A stretch of DNA of 64,000 nucleotides from Antarcticimicrobium sediminis (GTDB lineage Bacteria > Pseudomonadota > Alphaproteobacteria > Rhodobacterales > Rhodobacteraceae), in assembly GCF_004348975.1 (NCBI RefSeq), contig NZ_SMFP01000012.1, positions 1 through 64,000 on the forward strand, read 5' to 3'. The notes beneath the pieces are model-generated. The model saw nothing but the letters and a program-made list of their open reading frames with translations, made no database searches and was not told the origin of the DNA. Of this stretch, positions 35,577-44,927 are shown piece by piece (the first letter of the stretch is position 1; every line of letters starts with the position of its first letter). Made by a program: the position numbers and the translations under genes.

Positions 35577-36284
35577 TCACCACTCGATGTCTTCGGGGGC
35601 GCATTTGTTGGCGTTCTCGATGACCTCGCGCACGGTGCCATCGGCGAAATGGATCACCCGGTCGGCCATGCCGGCCTGAGCCGCGGCATGGGTCACGATC
35701 AGCACCGTGGTGCCCATCTTTTCGTTCGCCTCCTTCAGCACGTTCAGCACCGCCCGCCCGGTGGTGCTGTCCAGCGCGCCGGTGGGTTCGTCGCAAAACA
35801 GCACATCGGGCTGCTTGGCGAGCGCCCGCGCGATGGCAACGCGCTGCTGCTCGCCGCCCGAAAGCTGGGCGGGAAAGTGATCGGCCCGCTGCGCCAGCCC
35901 GACCCGCGCCAGCGCCTCGCCGGGGTCCATCGGGTCGCGGGCAATCTCGGTCACCAGTTCGACATTCTCGCGCGCGGTTAGGCTGGGCATCAGGTTGTAG
36001 AACTGAAAGACAAAGCCGACATGGTCGCGCCGATAGCGGGTCAACTCCCGGTCGCTCATCGCCGCAAGGTCGCGGTCGCGGAAGAACACCGCGCCATCGG
36101 TGCCCCGATCCAGCCCGCCAAGGATGTTCAGCAAGGTCGATTTGCCGCTGCCCGAGGGGCCCAGCAGCACGACAATCTCGCCCTCGGGGATCTCCAGCGT
36201 CACGCCGCGTAACGCCTGCACCGCCGCCGGCCCCTCGCCATAGATCTTGCGCAGGTCGCGGGTGGTGAAGGTGTTGCGCGTCAT
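35577..36284 (-). CDS. ABC transporter ATPase, MacB/LolD class
   Basis: 235-residue ATPase. Walker [13 protein letters not shown]-loop [20 protein letters not shown], signature LSGGEQQR, Walker [13 protein letters not shown], and H-loop [15 protein letters not shown] start at the second ATG (36284, MTRNTF) because AAAGGA lies six bases upstream of it, whereas it directly abuts the first ATG. It leads the three-gene export unit (ATPase-permease-adaptor). Confidence 0.92.
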   Translation of the reverse strand: MTRNTFTTRDLRKIYGEGPAAVQALRGVTLEIPEGEIVVLLGPSGSGKSTLLNILGGLDRGTDGAVFFRDRDLAAMSDRELTRYRRDHVGFVFQFYNLMPSLTARENVELVTEIARDPMDPGEALARVGLAQRADHFPAQLSGGEQQRVAIARALAKQPDVLFCDEPTGALDSTTGRAVLNVLKEANEKMGTTVLIVTHAAAQAGMADRVIHFADGTVREVIENANKCAPEDIEW

Positions 36285-36315
36285 CGGCATTCCTTTGCCC
36301 CGATTTTGGGCCAGT

Positions 36316-37773
36316 TCAGGGGGTGCGGGGGCCACCCTCGATCAGGCTCAGTTGTTTGGCGGCCCAAGGGGCGGCGCGCTCGATCTGGGCCGACAGCGAT
36401 ATCAGGCGTTCATCCTCGCCAAAGGCCGTGGCCAGATGCACCCCGACCGGCAGGTCATCGGCGCTCCAGTGCAGCGGCAGGGTCACCGCCGGCTGACCGC
36501 TGGCGTTAAAGATGGCGGTGAAGGGCGAATAGTCAAACACGCTGCCCGGACCGTTGCGATAGGCGACGAAATCCTCGAAATCCGGCTTGTACTTGCCCAC
36601 CGGTGCCGGTGGGGTCGCAAGGGTCGGTGTCAGCAAGACGTCGCAGTCAAGAAAGACATGCGCCATGCGGCGGCCAAAGCCATGGACCTCTTCGATCGCG
36701 GCCAGATAGTCCGCGCCGCTGATCTGCGCCGCATAGGCGATGGCGGCGCGTGTGACCCCCTCGACCTTGGTGGGATCCAATGGCGCGCCCTTGAGAACAC
36801 TTTGCACGCTCAAGGCGGTGCCGCAGGCCACGATCTGGGTCCAGGCCAGCATCATCGCCTCGACGCCCAGGTCAGGGGCCGGGCGGAACGCTTCGACCTC
36901 ATGGCCCAGATCCGCCAGCAGGCGGGCGGTCTTTTCCACCGCCGCGACACACTCGGGGTGCAGCGGGACGCCGCTCAGCGTTGTTGTGGCATAGCGCACC
37001 CGCAGCTTGCCCGGATCGCGCTGCATCGCCTGCAGGTGGGTGCCCTGCATCGGCGGTGCCCAATAGGGCGCACCAAGATCCGGCCCGGTGCAGGCATCCA
37101 GCATCGCGGCGGTGTCGCGCAGCGACCGGCTCAGCACCCCGTCGGTCGCCATCCCGGCCCAACCCTCGCCCGCAGCAGGCCCGTCAGGCAGCCGCGCGCG
37201 GGTTGGCTTGAACCCCACCAGCCCACAGGACGAGGCCGGGATTCGCACCGATCCGCCCCCGTCCGAGCCATGCGCCATCGGCACGATGCCTGCTGCCACC
37301 GCCGCGCCCGCGCCGCCGGAGGAGCCGCCCGAGGTATGGCCGGTGTTCCACGGGTTGCGGGTGGGGCCGCCATAGGCCTGCGCCTCGGTCACCGGGCCGA
37401 CCCCCAGTTCGGGCGAAGCAGTGCGCCCATAGGTCACCACCCCGGTCGCCTGCATCCGCAGAAAGATCTCGGAATCATATGCCGATTTCGTCCCCAGCAT
37501 CAGGCGCGAGCCGTTGTTGGTGGGATAGGCCCGCGCCTCGGCCCCCAGATCCTTGAGCAGGAAGGGCACGCCGGAAAACGGCCCCTTGGGCAGCCCGTCG
37601 CGGATCGCCTGGCGCGCCACCTCGTCGTGCCGCATCACCACAGCGTTCAGCGCCTGGTTGCGGTCCTCGGTCAGCGCCAGCGCGGTTTCCAGCAGCTCAT
37701 CCGGCGTCACCTCGCCCTTGGCCACCATGGCGGCCAATCCGGTGGCGTCTTGCTTGAGATAGGTGTCTTTCAT
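36316..37773 (-). CDS. Amidase (amidase signature family)
   Basis: Serine amidohydrolase of 485 residues using a Ser-cisSer-Lys triad: Lys74 in VPFLLKDLG, cis-Ser151 in HTSGGSSGG, and nucleophile Ser175 in [12 protein letters not shown]. Start at 37773 (MKDTYLK) with GAGGA ten bases upstream. It cleaves amides of unknown identity (indoleacetamide-, 6-aminohexanoate- and general amidases share this fold). It is divergent from the thioesterase gene and ends 31 bases before the ABC ATPase start, so read-through is possible. Confidence 0.9.
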   Translation of the reverse strand: MKDTYLKQDATGLAAMVAKGEVTPDELLETALALTEDRNQALNAVVMRHDEVARQAIRDGLPKGPFSGVPFLLKDLGAEARAYPTNNGSRLMLGTKSAYDSEIFLRMQATGVVTYGRTASPELGVGPVTEAQAYGGPTRNPWNTGHTSGGSSGGAGAAVAAGIVPMAHGSDGGGSVRIPASSCGLVGFKPTRARLPDGPAAGEGWAGMATDGVLSRSLRDTAAMLDACTGPDLGAPYWAPPMQGTHLQAMQRDPGKLRVRYATTTLSGVPLHPECVAAVEKTARLLADLGHEVEAFRPAPDLGVEAMMLAWTQIVACGTALSVQSVLKGAPLDPTKVEGVTRAAIAYAAQISGADYLAAIEEVHGFGRRMAHVFLDCDVLLTPTLATPPAPVGKYKPDFEDFVAYRNGPGSVFDYSPFTAIFNASGQPAVTLPLHWSADDLPVGVHLATAFGEDERLISLSAQIERAAPWAAKQLSLIEGGPRTP

Positions 37774-37925
37774 GGTCTGGCGGTCCTCGTAATGCGGCGG
37801 TGTGTTGTGGCGGATTTCCGGCATCCTCGACCGCCCACCCGGAAAAGGCAACTGCCGGGGCTTGGCCCCCGGGCTCTGGCAGGGCAAGGTGCCGCCGGTT
37901 TCAGGCAAGAGGAGAAAGACCAAAG

Positions 37926-38453
37926 ATGACACAGCCGCCGGTCAATGGCCACGATGGCCCCTATCCCGCACCGACTCTTGTGCAAAATCAAAAGGTTGAT
38001 CCGGCGTGGATCGACTTCAACGGCCATATGAATGTGGGCTACTACGGCATCGCCTTCGATCTGGCCGCCGATACGTTGTTCGATGAAGTTCTGGGCGTGG
38101 GCTGGGAGTATGTCGAGCGCTGCGGTCAGGCGGCGTTCGTGCTGCAGGCCCATACGCATTTCTTGAATGAGCTACGCGAGGGCGAGGCGTTTTCGGTGCG
38201 CTTCCAGCTGATTGATCATGACCATAAGCGGCTGCATTTCTTTGCCGAGATGGTGCGCGATGCGGATGGTGTCGTTTGCGCCACGCAAGAGCTGGTTTCG
38301 ATGAATGTCGATCACGGCACCCGGCGGTCCATTGCGTTTCCGGACTGGGCCCTGCGGCGGTTCGCGCAGATGAAAGCCGATCACGCCGGGCTGGCGCGAC
38401 CGGCGCAGCTTGGCGCGCCAATCGGTCTGCGCGCCAAAAGCCGGACGTCGTAG
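37926..38453 (+). CDS. Hotdog-fold acyl-CoA thioesterase
   Basis: 175-residue protein of the 4HBT-like thioesterase group. Key stretch: VDPAWIDFNGHMNVGYYGIA, with the hotdog DxNGHMN signature near residues 30-40, then THFLNELREGEAFSVRFQLI and HFFAEMVRDADGVVCATQEL. ATG at 37926 with AGGAG about 15 bases upstream. Relatives with this motif hydrolyse 4-hydroxybenzoyl-, carnitinyl- or betainyl-CoA. The substrate here is unknown, and the gene is alone on its strand. Confidence 0.85.
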   Translation: MTQPPVNGHDGPYPAPTLVQNQKVDPAWIDFNGHMNVGYYGIAFDLAADTLFDEVLGVGWEYVERCGQAAFVLQAHTHFLNELREGEAFSVRFQLIDHDHKRLHFFAEMVRDADGVVCATQELVSMNVDHGTRRSIAFPDWALRRFAQMKADHAGLARPAQLGAPIGLRAKSRTS

Positions 38454-38476
38454 CGAGGTTAAAGAGCGGCCCCGGA

Positions 38477-39355
38477 TCAGCCCGTGTGTTTGATCCGGCG
38501 CCAAGCGGCAGTAAGCCCGGCCAGGGTCATCCGCGCCTCGTTGGCGATCGTGGTGGGCACGCCCTGTCGTTGCAGCGCCTCGGCATAGGGGCGCGCCTCT
38601 GTTTCGGTCCCGATCAGGGCCACTTGCTGGCCCAACCAATAGGGACGCGCCGCCGCCAGCTCGGCCCCGGTGAGCAGACCGAACAGTTGCGCCCGCGCCT
38701 GACCCGGTCGCAGCGTTCCCAGCTCGGCCCCGGTCTGGATCGTGGCCAGCCCGGTGGCCAGCCGTTCGGGGCGTGACAGGACGCTGTCCAACGCCGCGCT
38801 GAATTCCGTGCTGTCCCAGCCGTCGCCCTCCAGCGCCGGGCGCAATGAGGACGCGGTGGCCAGCGCTGTCGCGATCTCTCCGGTCAGGGCGCTGAGGAAG
38901 CTCACCACCTCATCGGCGCTGATCTGAACCCAGTGGGTGACCGGGCCGGGCAGGCAGATCACCCCGTCCCAGCCGGGGTTGAGCGCGAGAAATCCCGCGA
39001 CCCGCACCGCCCCCGCCCGCATCAGCCCCGGCGGGGTGTCCTGACGCAGACCGGGCAGCGCATGGGCCTGCATCTGCTCCAGCGGCACCGGGAGGATCGA
39101 CGCCGGTTTCGCGGGCACCGCGATCGGCTCTGGCCCTTCTGCCAGCCCGCAGATCACCGCGGGTACCCCGGGGCAAAGCGCTTGCACCAGCTCTTTCGCC
39201 ACCGCGATCCCCGGACGCGCCGACAGGCTCTCGATCTGGTGGGTGGCTTTCATCGTGTCGCCCTGCATCGCCCAGCCCCGCGCCGCCCAGCCACGTCCAG
39301 CATGGGGGCTAAGTTCGATCGCACACCAACTCGCATTGTCCGAAGCGGGGTTCAT
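38477..39355 (-). CDS. Divergent 2-keto-3-deoxygalactonokinase-like (DgoK family) protein
   Basis: 292 residues of the DgoK fold: LNPGWDGVICLPGPVTHWVQ, ISADEVVSFLSALTGEIATA, PERLATGLATIQTGAELGTL, LLTGAELAAARPYWLGQQVA and LIGTETEARPYAEALQRQGV. Active members start with a phosphate-binding DWGTxxLRAWxM; here the N-terminus reads WCAIELSPHAGRGWAARGWA, without the Asp and the Gly-Thr. The usual LPGTHSKWV is LPGPVTHWV. Catalytic ability is therefore doubtful. I start at 39355, seven bases after AGGG. No galactonate genes are next to it. Confidence 0.7.
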   Translation of the reverse strand: MNPASDNASWCAIELSPHAGRGWAARGWAMQGDTMKATHQIESLSARPGIAVAKELVQALCPGVPAVICGLAEGPEPIAVPAKPASILPVPLEQMQAHALPGLRQDTPPGLMRAGAVRVAGFLALNPGWDGVICLPGPVTHWVQISADEVVSFLSALTGEIATALATASSLRPALEGDGWDSTEFSAALDSVLSRPERLATGLATIQTGAELGTLRPGQARAQLFGLLTGAELAAARPYWLGQQVALIGTETEARPYAEALQRQGVPTTIANEARMTLAGLTAAWRRIKHTG

Positions 39356-39364
39356 CGCCATACC

Positions 39365-39673
39365 CTATGCGATCACGTCACCGATGAGGACCTGCGGTCG
39401 CACATCGGTGAAATTGACGACATCCTTCATCACCGGGCCAGAGCCCTGCATCGCGGCGCCCATCGCCGCCTTGTCGGCAAACACCATCGTGGCCACAGCA
39501 TAATAGGCCGGCGGGGTGTCGGGGCCACCTGCGACGCCTCGGGTTACCAGCGTCTGTTCGATATGCGGCCCCATATGGGTGCTGACCAGCGGCATGTGGG
39601 TGCCGAGGTAATAGTCATAGTCGAAATGCGTCCCCTCGGAGATCGGGTAAATAACCTGAAGCGAAACAGTCAT
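39365..39673 (-). CDS. EthD family protein
   Basis: 102-residue dimeric alpha/beta-barrel protein. VIYPISEGTHFDYDYYLGTH and MPLVSTHMGPHIEQTLVTRG fit EthD (EthD proteins start with a 'yp...FD.dYy...H.plv' pattern). A strong ribosome-binding site (AAAGGAG) stands six bases before the ATG at 39673; longer frames are unsupported. EthD itself is needed for ethyl tert-butyl ether degradation in Rhodococcus, but most members have no known function. Nine bases separate it from the DgoK-like gene. Confidence 0.85.
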   Translation of the reverse strand: MTVSLQVIYPISEGTHFDYDYYLGTHMPLVSTHMGPHIEQTLVTRGVAGGPDTPPAYYAVATMVFADKAAMGAAMQGSGPVMKDVVNFTDVRPQVLIGDVIA

Positions 39674-40249
39674 TTGGGCTCCTTTCCGTTGTTCCCGGTG
39701 TCGCGGTCCTGCGCCGCGTTGGTCTGATGTGGTCATGTCATGGCCGCGATCGGTCAGGCAAGCAAAAGGGGCCTGGGCCGCAATCTGCTCTGGAGTCAGC
39801 CCCGGAGTTGGAGCCACTGCCCCTATTGCGCCACAGTTTGGCCGGGTTCCTTCGGCAGCCCCCCCCGGGCAGAGCGGGGCGGTGTTAACCGATTCTGAGG
39901 CCCGTTTGGTTTCCATAGTCGCAACAATCTTCTGGAAATGGATGGAATGCGTCCTATCTATTTCGTATCGAGCCCGGTTTTCTGGGGTTTCGTGGTGGAA
40001 ACAAATTGTTTCCTCCGAAATTATTAAAACTGTATGTGTGAGTGGTAAATTCAATCATGGCGAAAACAGGGCAAGTTCTAGACCTGATTTAGCCAGCGGA
40101 AGAAACGGTCTGTCTGTGGGGGACATCCGGTTCGAAAGTCCGCATTCAACGCCCGGTCGAGCTGCTTGAACGGGTATCTGAAATTTGAGTGAGAGCCAGT
40201 GCGGCGGGTTGCCCAGTCTGTGGACTGCGGTCGCCTGTCGGGAAAGTGA
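39674..40249. other. Regulatory region ahead of the exopolysaccharide locus
   Basis: 576 bases without a supportable gene. The right half is AT-rich (about 39950-40080), unlike its surroundings, and contains a perfect 17-bp palindrome (annotated separately) followed by ATTATTAAAACTG, a plausible promoter area for the sugar-transferase gene. Confidence 0.5.
39997..40013. promoter_or_regulatory. Perfect 17-bp palindrome, candidate operator
   Basis: GGAAACAAATTGTTTCC: two 8-bp arms around a central A, 236 bases before the first exopolysaccharide gene. Symmetry and AT-rich context fit the site of a dimeric helix-turn-helix regulator. No second copy was seen in the window. Confidence 0.5.
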
Positions 40250-41047
40250 ATGGCAATGAGTAAAGTATTTTTTTCACAAGGCGCAGCGCTGCGTTTCCCG
40301 CCGACCCCACGGCGTATCAGGATGCATTTGACCATCCCGACGCCGGCCAACTTTGATTTTCCTGTCGCCGGTTACGCGGCGGCGCATGCAATGCCCGTGG
40401 ACAAGACGCCCGCGCAGGTCGTGACGTCGGCCCCCAAGGACTGGTATGCCCGGACCGGCAAACGCGCGCTGGATCTGGTGCTGATTCTGCTCACGCTTCC
40501 GGTGACGCTGCCGATCATCATGATTTGTGCGCTGGCGCTTTGGGTCGAAGGCGGTCAGCCGTTTTACTGGCAGACCCGGCTGGGGCAGGGGGGACGCAAG
40601 TTCTTTATCGTCAAGTTGCGCACGATGGTGCGCGATGCCGATGCCCAGCTGGTGCGTCTTCTGGCCACCGATCCGGCGATCCGCGACGAGTGGAACTGCA
40701 CCCAGAAATTGCGCAACGATCCGCGTATCACCCGCGTCGGTCACTTCCTGCGCGCAACGTCGCTGGACGAGTTGCCGCAGCTTTGGAACGTGGTTAAAGG
40801 CGAGATGAGCCTTGTTGGACCGCGCCCGATGCTGCCTGAGCAACTGCGGCTTTACGGCGATGCCGATTGTTATGAAATGCTCAGACCGGGGATCACCGGG
40901 CTGTGGCAGGTCTCGGCCCGCAATGACAAGGAATTCAGCTACCGTGCCAAGGTCGATGCTGTCTATTGCCGCTCGCTGTCGGTCTGGCGCGATCTGGTCT
41001 TGATGTTTCGCACCATTGGCGTCGTATTCCGCCGCACCGGATGTTGA
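40250..41047 (+). CDS. Undecaprenyl-phosphate sugar phosphotransferase (ExoY/bacterial sugar transferase family)
   Basis: 265-residue priming enzyme that transfers a sugar-1-phosphate to undecaprenyl phosphate at the inner membrane, starting the repeat unit. One membrane segment ([20 protein letters not shown], about 76-96) is followed by the catalytic part: [51 protein letters not shown] and [15 protein letters not shown]. It is the short ExoY type rather than the long WbaP/WcaJ type. GGGAAAG precedes the ATG. First gene of the locus; the ATPase gene follows after 40 bases. Confidence 0.93.
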   Translation: MAMSKVFFSQGAALRFPPTPRRIRMHLTIPTPANFDFPVAGYAAAHAMPVDKTPAQVVTSAPKDWYARTGKRALDLVLILLTLPVTLPIIMICALALWVEGGQPFYWQTRLGQGGRKFFIVKLRTMVRDADAQLVRLLATDPAIRDEWNCTQKLRNDPRITRVGHFLRATSLDELPQLWNVVKGEMSLVGPRPMLPEQLRLYGDADCYEMLRPGITGLWQVSARNDKEFSYRAKVDAVYCRSLSVWRDLVLMFRTIGVVFRRTGC

Positions 41048-41087
41048 TCGGCGTCGTTCGCAGGACCAAGCAGTTGGAGGATAGGGC

Positions 41088-41966
41088 GTGAGAGATTATC
41101 TTGATATGGACGTGGCCAGCAGTGAAAGCATGGTTCTGCCCTTGAACGAGGTGAGCGAAACGGAACGAATGACCCGTCAGGATCGAAAAATTTTTCGGCG
41201 CAAGGCCGCGCGCGGCCAAGGGAATGTGACGATGAGCATGAACGCGCCGGTTCGCAACCTGCCGGCAAGCCTGCCCGCGCCTTGGGATCGGCTGCACCGG
41301 GTGAAGCCGGGGCTTCTTGATATCAATGGCGGTCCTGCCGCGCTGGTCAGCCTGTTTCGTGAGGATCCGGCCGCCCGCGCCTTTGACCTGCTGCGCACCC
41401 GGCTGATGCAAACCCTGCGCGCCCGGGGCTGGAGCCGCGTGGCAATTGCCGCGCCGACTTCGGGCTGCGGCGCAACCTTCACGGCGGTGAATCTGGCGCT
41501 CAGCCTTGCCCGGGTTCCTGAAACCCGCACCGTCCTGATGGACATGAATCGCCGCAATCCCGGCGTTGCAAACGCGCTGGGTCTGCAGGGCGTCGGCGAT
41601 ATGGAGGGGTTCCTGCGCGGCGACGTCGCAACCGGGGATCATCTGGTGCGCTGTTCTGAAGGGTTGGCGCTTGGTCTCGCCGATGGACCTGATCGCAACG
41701 CTGCGGAAACGCTGCACGACCCGCGGTGTGCGCATGCGCTGGACGAGATGATGCTGTCGCTGAATCCGGATGTGGTTCTGTACGATCTGCCGCCCATTCT
41801 GTCGTTTGACGATGCGGCCGCGTTTTTGCCGCAGGTTGATGCGCTGTTGCTGGTCGCTGATGGCACCAAGACCACCGCCGCCCAGATTCGGTCCTGCGAA
41901 GACCTGCTGGGGGATCAGGGCGAGCTTTTGGGTGTGGTGCTGAATCAGGCCCGCAACTCCCACTGA
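41088..41966 (+). CDS. CpsD/BY-kinase-like ATPase with degenerate P-loop
   Basis: 292-residue cytoplasmic ATPase-fold protein of the exopolysaccharide tyrosine-kinase/MinD group. After a long N-terminal region come LLRTRLMQTLRARGWSRVAI, the Walker A position APTSGCGATFT (122-132), the A' motif MDMNRRNPG (151-159) and Walker B VVLYDLPPILSFDD. The Walker A lysine is replaced: GCGAT stands where GKS/T is expected. There is no C-terminal tyrosine cluster. GTG start at 41088 with GGAGG eight bases upstream. It likely partners the Wzc/GumC-like membrane protein two genes on, perhaps as a non-phosphorylating regulator. Confidence 0.82.
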   Translation: MRDYLDMDVASSESMVLPLNEVSETERMTRQDRKIFRRKAARGQGNVTMSMNAPVRNLPASLPAPWDRLHRVKPGLLDINGGPAALVSLFREDPAARAFDLLRTRLMQTLRARGWSRVAIAAPTSGCGATFTAVNLALSLARVPETRTVLMDMNRRNPGVANALGLQGVGDMEGFLRGDVATGDHLVRCSEGLALGLADGPDRNAAETLHDPRCAHALDEMMLSLNPDVVLYDLPPILSFDDAAAFLPQVDALLLVADGTKTTAAQIRSCEDLLGDQGELLGVVLNQARNSH

Positions 41967-41999
41967 TACTCCGTCCGACTCTCTGGCTCCAATACTGGC

Positions 42000-42059
42000 C
42001 CCAGTTCAGGCCCCAGTTCAGGCCGCAGTCTTGGTCGCAGTCTTGGCTTCGGTCTTGGT
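42000..42059. repeat. Five tandem 12-bp repeats
   Basis: CCCAGTTCAGGC (x2, 42000-42023), CGCAGTCTTGGT, CGCAGTCTTGGC and TTCGGTCTTGGT (42024-42059) form a degenerate tandem array in the 224-base gap between the ATPase and chain-length genes. A partial unit ACTGGCC precedes it. It could be variable in copy number or serve as binding sites. Confidence 0.8.
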
Positions 42060-42190
42060 CTGTGGCCGGGCAACTCCCCGGAATCGCCATAGTTTCGCCC
42101 GTTTGATATGGTGCCTAGACCGGGCAAGAAGCCCGGGTTACGGGCGGCATGTGGGCGCGACCAGCCCCGTGCGGTATTGAGGTAGGGTGC

Positions 42191-43474
42191 ATGGGTTCGG
42201 TTCTTTCTTTGGCAGATTTTTTCGACTTGCTGCGTCGGCGCGCAGGTCTGATCGTGTTTCTGACGGGGCTGGGCGTGGCGATTTCGGTGGTCACGGCGCT
42301 GGAGCAACGCCATCTCTATCGTTCGGCCGAGGTGATTCAGGTGGTGCAGGCCAAGGTCGCAGGCGATCTGGCGCGCAGCACGGTCGAAGGGTCGGCGGCG
42401 CGGCGTCTGCAATCGATCGAACAGCGCGTGATGGCGCGCGACAGCGTGCTTGAGATCATCGCACTGCACGGGCTTTATGCTGATATCCCGGCGATGACAC
42501 CGAACGAAAAGATCCAGATGTTGCGCAGCGCCGTCAGGATCGACAATCAGGCCGCCGCAGGCGGGGGCAATGGCCGCGACGGTGCGGTCTCGATCCTGAC
42601 GGTCTCTGCCGAGATGTCGTCTGCACTTTTGGCGCAGCAGATCGCCCATGAATTCGCCGCGCGCACCATCGCGCTGAGCCGTGAGACGCGGCTGGAACAG
42701 GCGCGCGAGACGCTGGCCTTTTTCACTGCACGCGAGGAAACGTTGCGCGCGCAGGTCTCGCGGGTCGAGGATGCGATGGCTGCGTTCCGCAGGGATAACG
42801 ATCTGGCGCTGCCCGGCACGCTAAGTTTCCGCCGGGATGAGATTGCCGGTATCAATCAGGAATTGCTGACCATCGCGCGGGAACGCATCCGTATCGAGCG
42901 GGCCGCCGTTCAGGCGCAACAGACCGAGCGTCAGGCCACCGCCGTGCGAAAACTGGCGGATTTCAATGCCGAACTGGAGACCTTGGACGCGCAGGTGCGC
43001 CTGCTGGAGTCCCGCAAGGTCGAACTGGAAAGCTCTATCGAGACCTCGCCACAGATCGAACGGCAACTTGGGGCCTATGAGCGCGAACAGGAACAATTGC
43101 GGGCGGAACTGGACGCGGCGGTTGCGCGTCGTACCGAGGCCGAGGTGGGCTATCGTCTGGAAACGCAAGGTCAAGGCGAACAGCTGACGGTGATCGAACC
43201 GGCCTCGATGTCCGACTATCCCTTTACGCGCAGCCGGACAAAGCTGGTCATCGCTGGCGCCATGGTCAGCGGTGTTCTGGCGCTTCTGGCTGCCTTTCTG
43301 CTGGATCTGATGAACCCGGTGATGCGCACCGCCGCGCATATGGAGCGGGATCTGGGGATCAAGCCGGTGGTCTCGGTGCCGCGGATGGATACCCGGTCGA
43401 AACGGCGCGGGATTTTGCGCCGGCTCTTTGGCCGCCGTTCGGCGCACCGGTCCCATGACAGGACGGTTTTCTGA
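42191..43474 (+). CDS. Polysaccharide co-polymerase / chain-length determinant (Wzz/GumC-like)
   Basis: 427-residue inner-membrane protein. Two membrane segments bracket a periplasmic domain: GLIVFLTGLGVAISVVTAL (about 19-37) and LVIAGAMVSGVLALLAAFLL (about 352-371). The middle is rich in coiled coil (Gln/Glu/Arg/Ala, about 175-335). The Wzz-type proline region before the second segment is IEPASMSDYPFTRS. A short basic cytoplasmic tail follows without a kinase domain, so the separate CpsD-like ATPase probably supplies that part. The ATG at 42191 follows GAGGTAGGG. Confidence 0.88.
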   Translation: MGSVLSLADFFDLLRRRAGLIVFLTGLGVAISVVTALEQRHLYRSAEVIQVVQAKVAGDLARSTVEGSAARRLQSIEQRVMARDSVLEIIALHGLYADIPAMTPNEKIQMLRSAVRIDNQAAAGGGNGRDGAVSILTVSAEMSSALLAQQIAHEFAARTIALSRETRLEQARETLAFFTAREETLRAQVSRVEDAMAAFRRDNDLALPGTLSFRRDEIAGINQELLTIARERIRIERAAVQAQQTERQATAVRKLADFNAELETLDAQVRLLESRKVELESSIETSPQIERQLGAYEREQEQLRAELDAAVARRTEAEVGYRLETQGQGEQLTVIEPASMSDYPFTRSRTKLVIAGAMVSGVLALLAAFLLDLMNPVMRTAAHMERDLGIKPVVSVPRMDTRSKRRGILRRLFGRRSAHRSHDRTVF

Positions 43475-43562
43475 GGCCGGATCGCGCCCGCCGCGTGTTG
43501 TAAGGTGCGTGCCCGTACAATCAGGGGCCCGTCTGTACAGTCAGGCAAGCCCCAAAACCTCG

Positions 43563-44927
43563 TCAGGAGATCACTCCGATCAGACCGATCACCTCGTCCC
43601 AGTGCGCCCAAAGCGCGAGGGCACAAAACACGCCGGTCAGGCTCCAGAACACCAGATCGAGCAACGGGTCCCAGACCCGGTGGCGGCGTGCCAGCCAGAC
43701 CAGGATCGGATAGGTGACCAGACTGGTCAGCCCCATCGCCAGAATTGCCCCGAACAGCCCGAACCAGATCACGCCGGTCAGGATCAGACCGATCTGGGCT
43801 GCGGCGCGCGCGCTTGAATAGATGAAATAGGACCGGCTGTCGCCTGCGGCCAGCGCCGCCAGATCATAGGTCGTGCCCAGCGCGGTGGGGGCCAGCGCGC
43901 AGGCCATCAGGGTCACGATCTGCGCCGAGGTCAGATATCGGTCGTCATACAGAAACTCGACCAGCGCCGGGCCGATCAGCGCCATCAGGATGGACAACCC
44001 GGCAATCCCCCCGGCCAGCCCGGCGCGCATCAGGCGCAGCTTGCGAAAGTTCTCCGGTGTGGCATGGGCGGGTCGGTCTCGATAGATCGGGATCAACATG
44101 CCATTGGCGACGGAATGGCCCAGCAGGGTGGGGAAACTGGCCAGAAAAAAGCCGATGTTGTACAGCCCCAGCATCTCCAGCGACAGGTAGCGGCCCAGGA
44201 TGATCCGGTCGCCCTGGCTGATGAGGAACCACAGCGAGGTGCTCAGGAAAATCCATTTCCCGAATGACATCAGTTCGATCGCGATTTTCCGGTTCCAGCG
44301 AAAGCGGTTGCCGCGCCCGGGCAGAAACAGGTTGCACAGGATCAGCCGGGCAATCGCGTTGAAGATGCCGCCAAGGACAAGCGCCGCCACCGACTGGGTG
44401 ATCAGTGCCACGATGACCATGCCGCCGATGCCGATGGCTTGGGCCACCAGCTCGACCACGGTCAGGCGGCCCAGCAACAGGTGGCGATGGGCGGTCTGCA
44501 CCTTGGTCGGGACAAAGCCCGAGATGGCGGTGCCCAGCCCGGCAATCGGCAGGTAATAGGCGAGGTCCGGCTCGCCATAGAACTGTGCCACCGGCAGCGC
44601 CAGCAGGCAGACGAGCAGCCACAGCGCAAAGCCCCGGATCACCTGCAACACCCAGGCGGTGTCCAGAAATTCGGGATCGTCGCCGCGCGGATTTTGCGAA
44701 ATCGCCGGTCCCAGCCCGATATCAGAAAACAGCGACAGCCCCACCGTGACCAGCGAGACCAGCGCCATCAACCCGAACGCCTCGGGAAACAGGATACGGG
44801 TCAGGATCAGGTTCGAGGCCAGCCGCAGCGCCTGCGTGCCGCCGTATTGCATCATCAACCACGTCAGGCTGCGCAGCACGCGCGCCATCAGGCCGTCGCC
44901 TTGAAACGGGGAAATCAATCTGTTCAC
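43563..44927 (-). CDS. Oligosaccharide flippase (Wzx/MVIN-like lipopolysaccharide biosynthesis protein)
   Basis: 454-residue inner-membrane protein with about 12 hydrophobic segments. The N-terminal WLMMQYGGTQALRLASNLIL and LTRILFPEAFGLMALVSLVT fit the PST/Wzx exporters, and later FVPTKVQTAHRHLLLGRLTV and LGRYLSLEMLGLYNIGFFLA are typical. It moves lipid-linked repeat units to the periplasmic face. It faces the co-polymerase gene convergently and is divergent from the GT4 gene across a 261-base gap that probably holds both promoters. Confidence 0.92.
   Translation of the reverse strand: MNRLISPFQGDGLMARVLRSLTWLMMQYGGTQALRLASNLILTRILFPEAFGLMALVSLVTVGLSLFSDIGLGPAISQNPRGDDPEFLDTAWVLQVIRGFALWLLVCLLALPVAQFYGEPDLAYYLPIAGLGTAISGFVPTKVQTAHRHLLLGRLTVVELVAQAIGIGGMVIVALITQSVAALVLGGIFNAIARLILCNLFLPGRGNRFRWNRKIAIELMSFGKWIFLSTSLWFLISQGDRIILGRYLSLEMLGLYNIGFFLASFPTLLGHSVANGMLIPIYRDRPAHATPENFRKLRLMRAGLAGGIAGLSILMALIGPALVEFLYDDRYLTSAQIVTLMACALAPTALGTTYDLAALAAGDSRSYFIYSSARAAAQIGLILTGVIWFGLFGAILAMGLTSLVTYPILVWLARRHRVWDPLLDLVFWSLTGVFCALALWAHWDEVIGLIGVIS

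Noticed and set aside
34151-35623. 490-residue plus-strand frame opposite the FtsX-type permease
   Set aside because: Antisense shadow: no hydrophobic segments, His/Gln/Arg repeats, no start signal.
36247-37929. 560-residue plus-strand frame opposite the amidase
   Set aside because: Antisense shadow of a gene with a clear catalytic triad.
39729-40169. 146-residue plus-strand frame in the exopolysaccharide leader
   Set aside because: No ribosome-binding site, mixed composition, and it spans the palindrome and AT-rich patch that look regulatory.
42000-42059. CRISPR-like repeat array
   Set aside because: Units are 12 bp, contiguous and degenerate, with no spacers and no cas genes.
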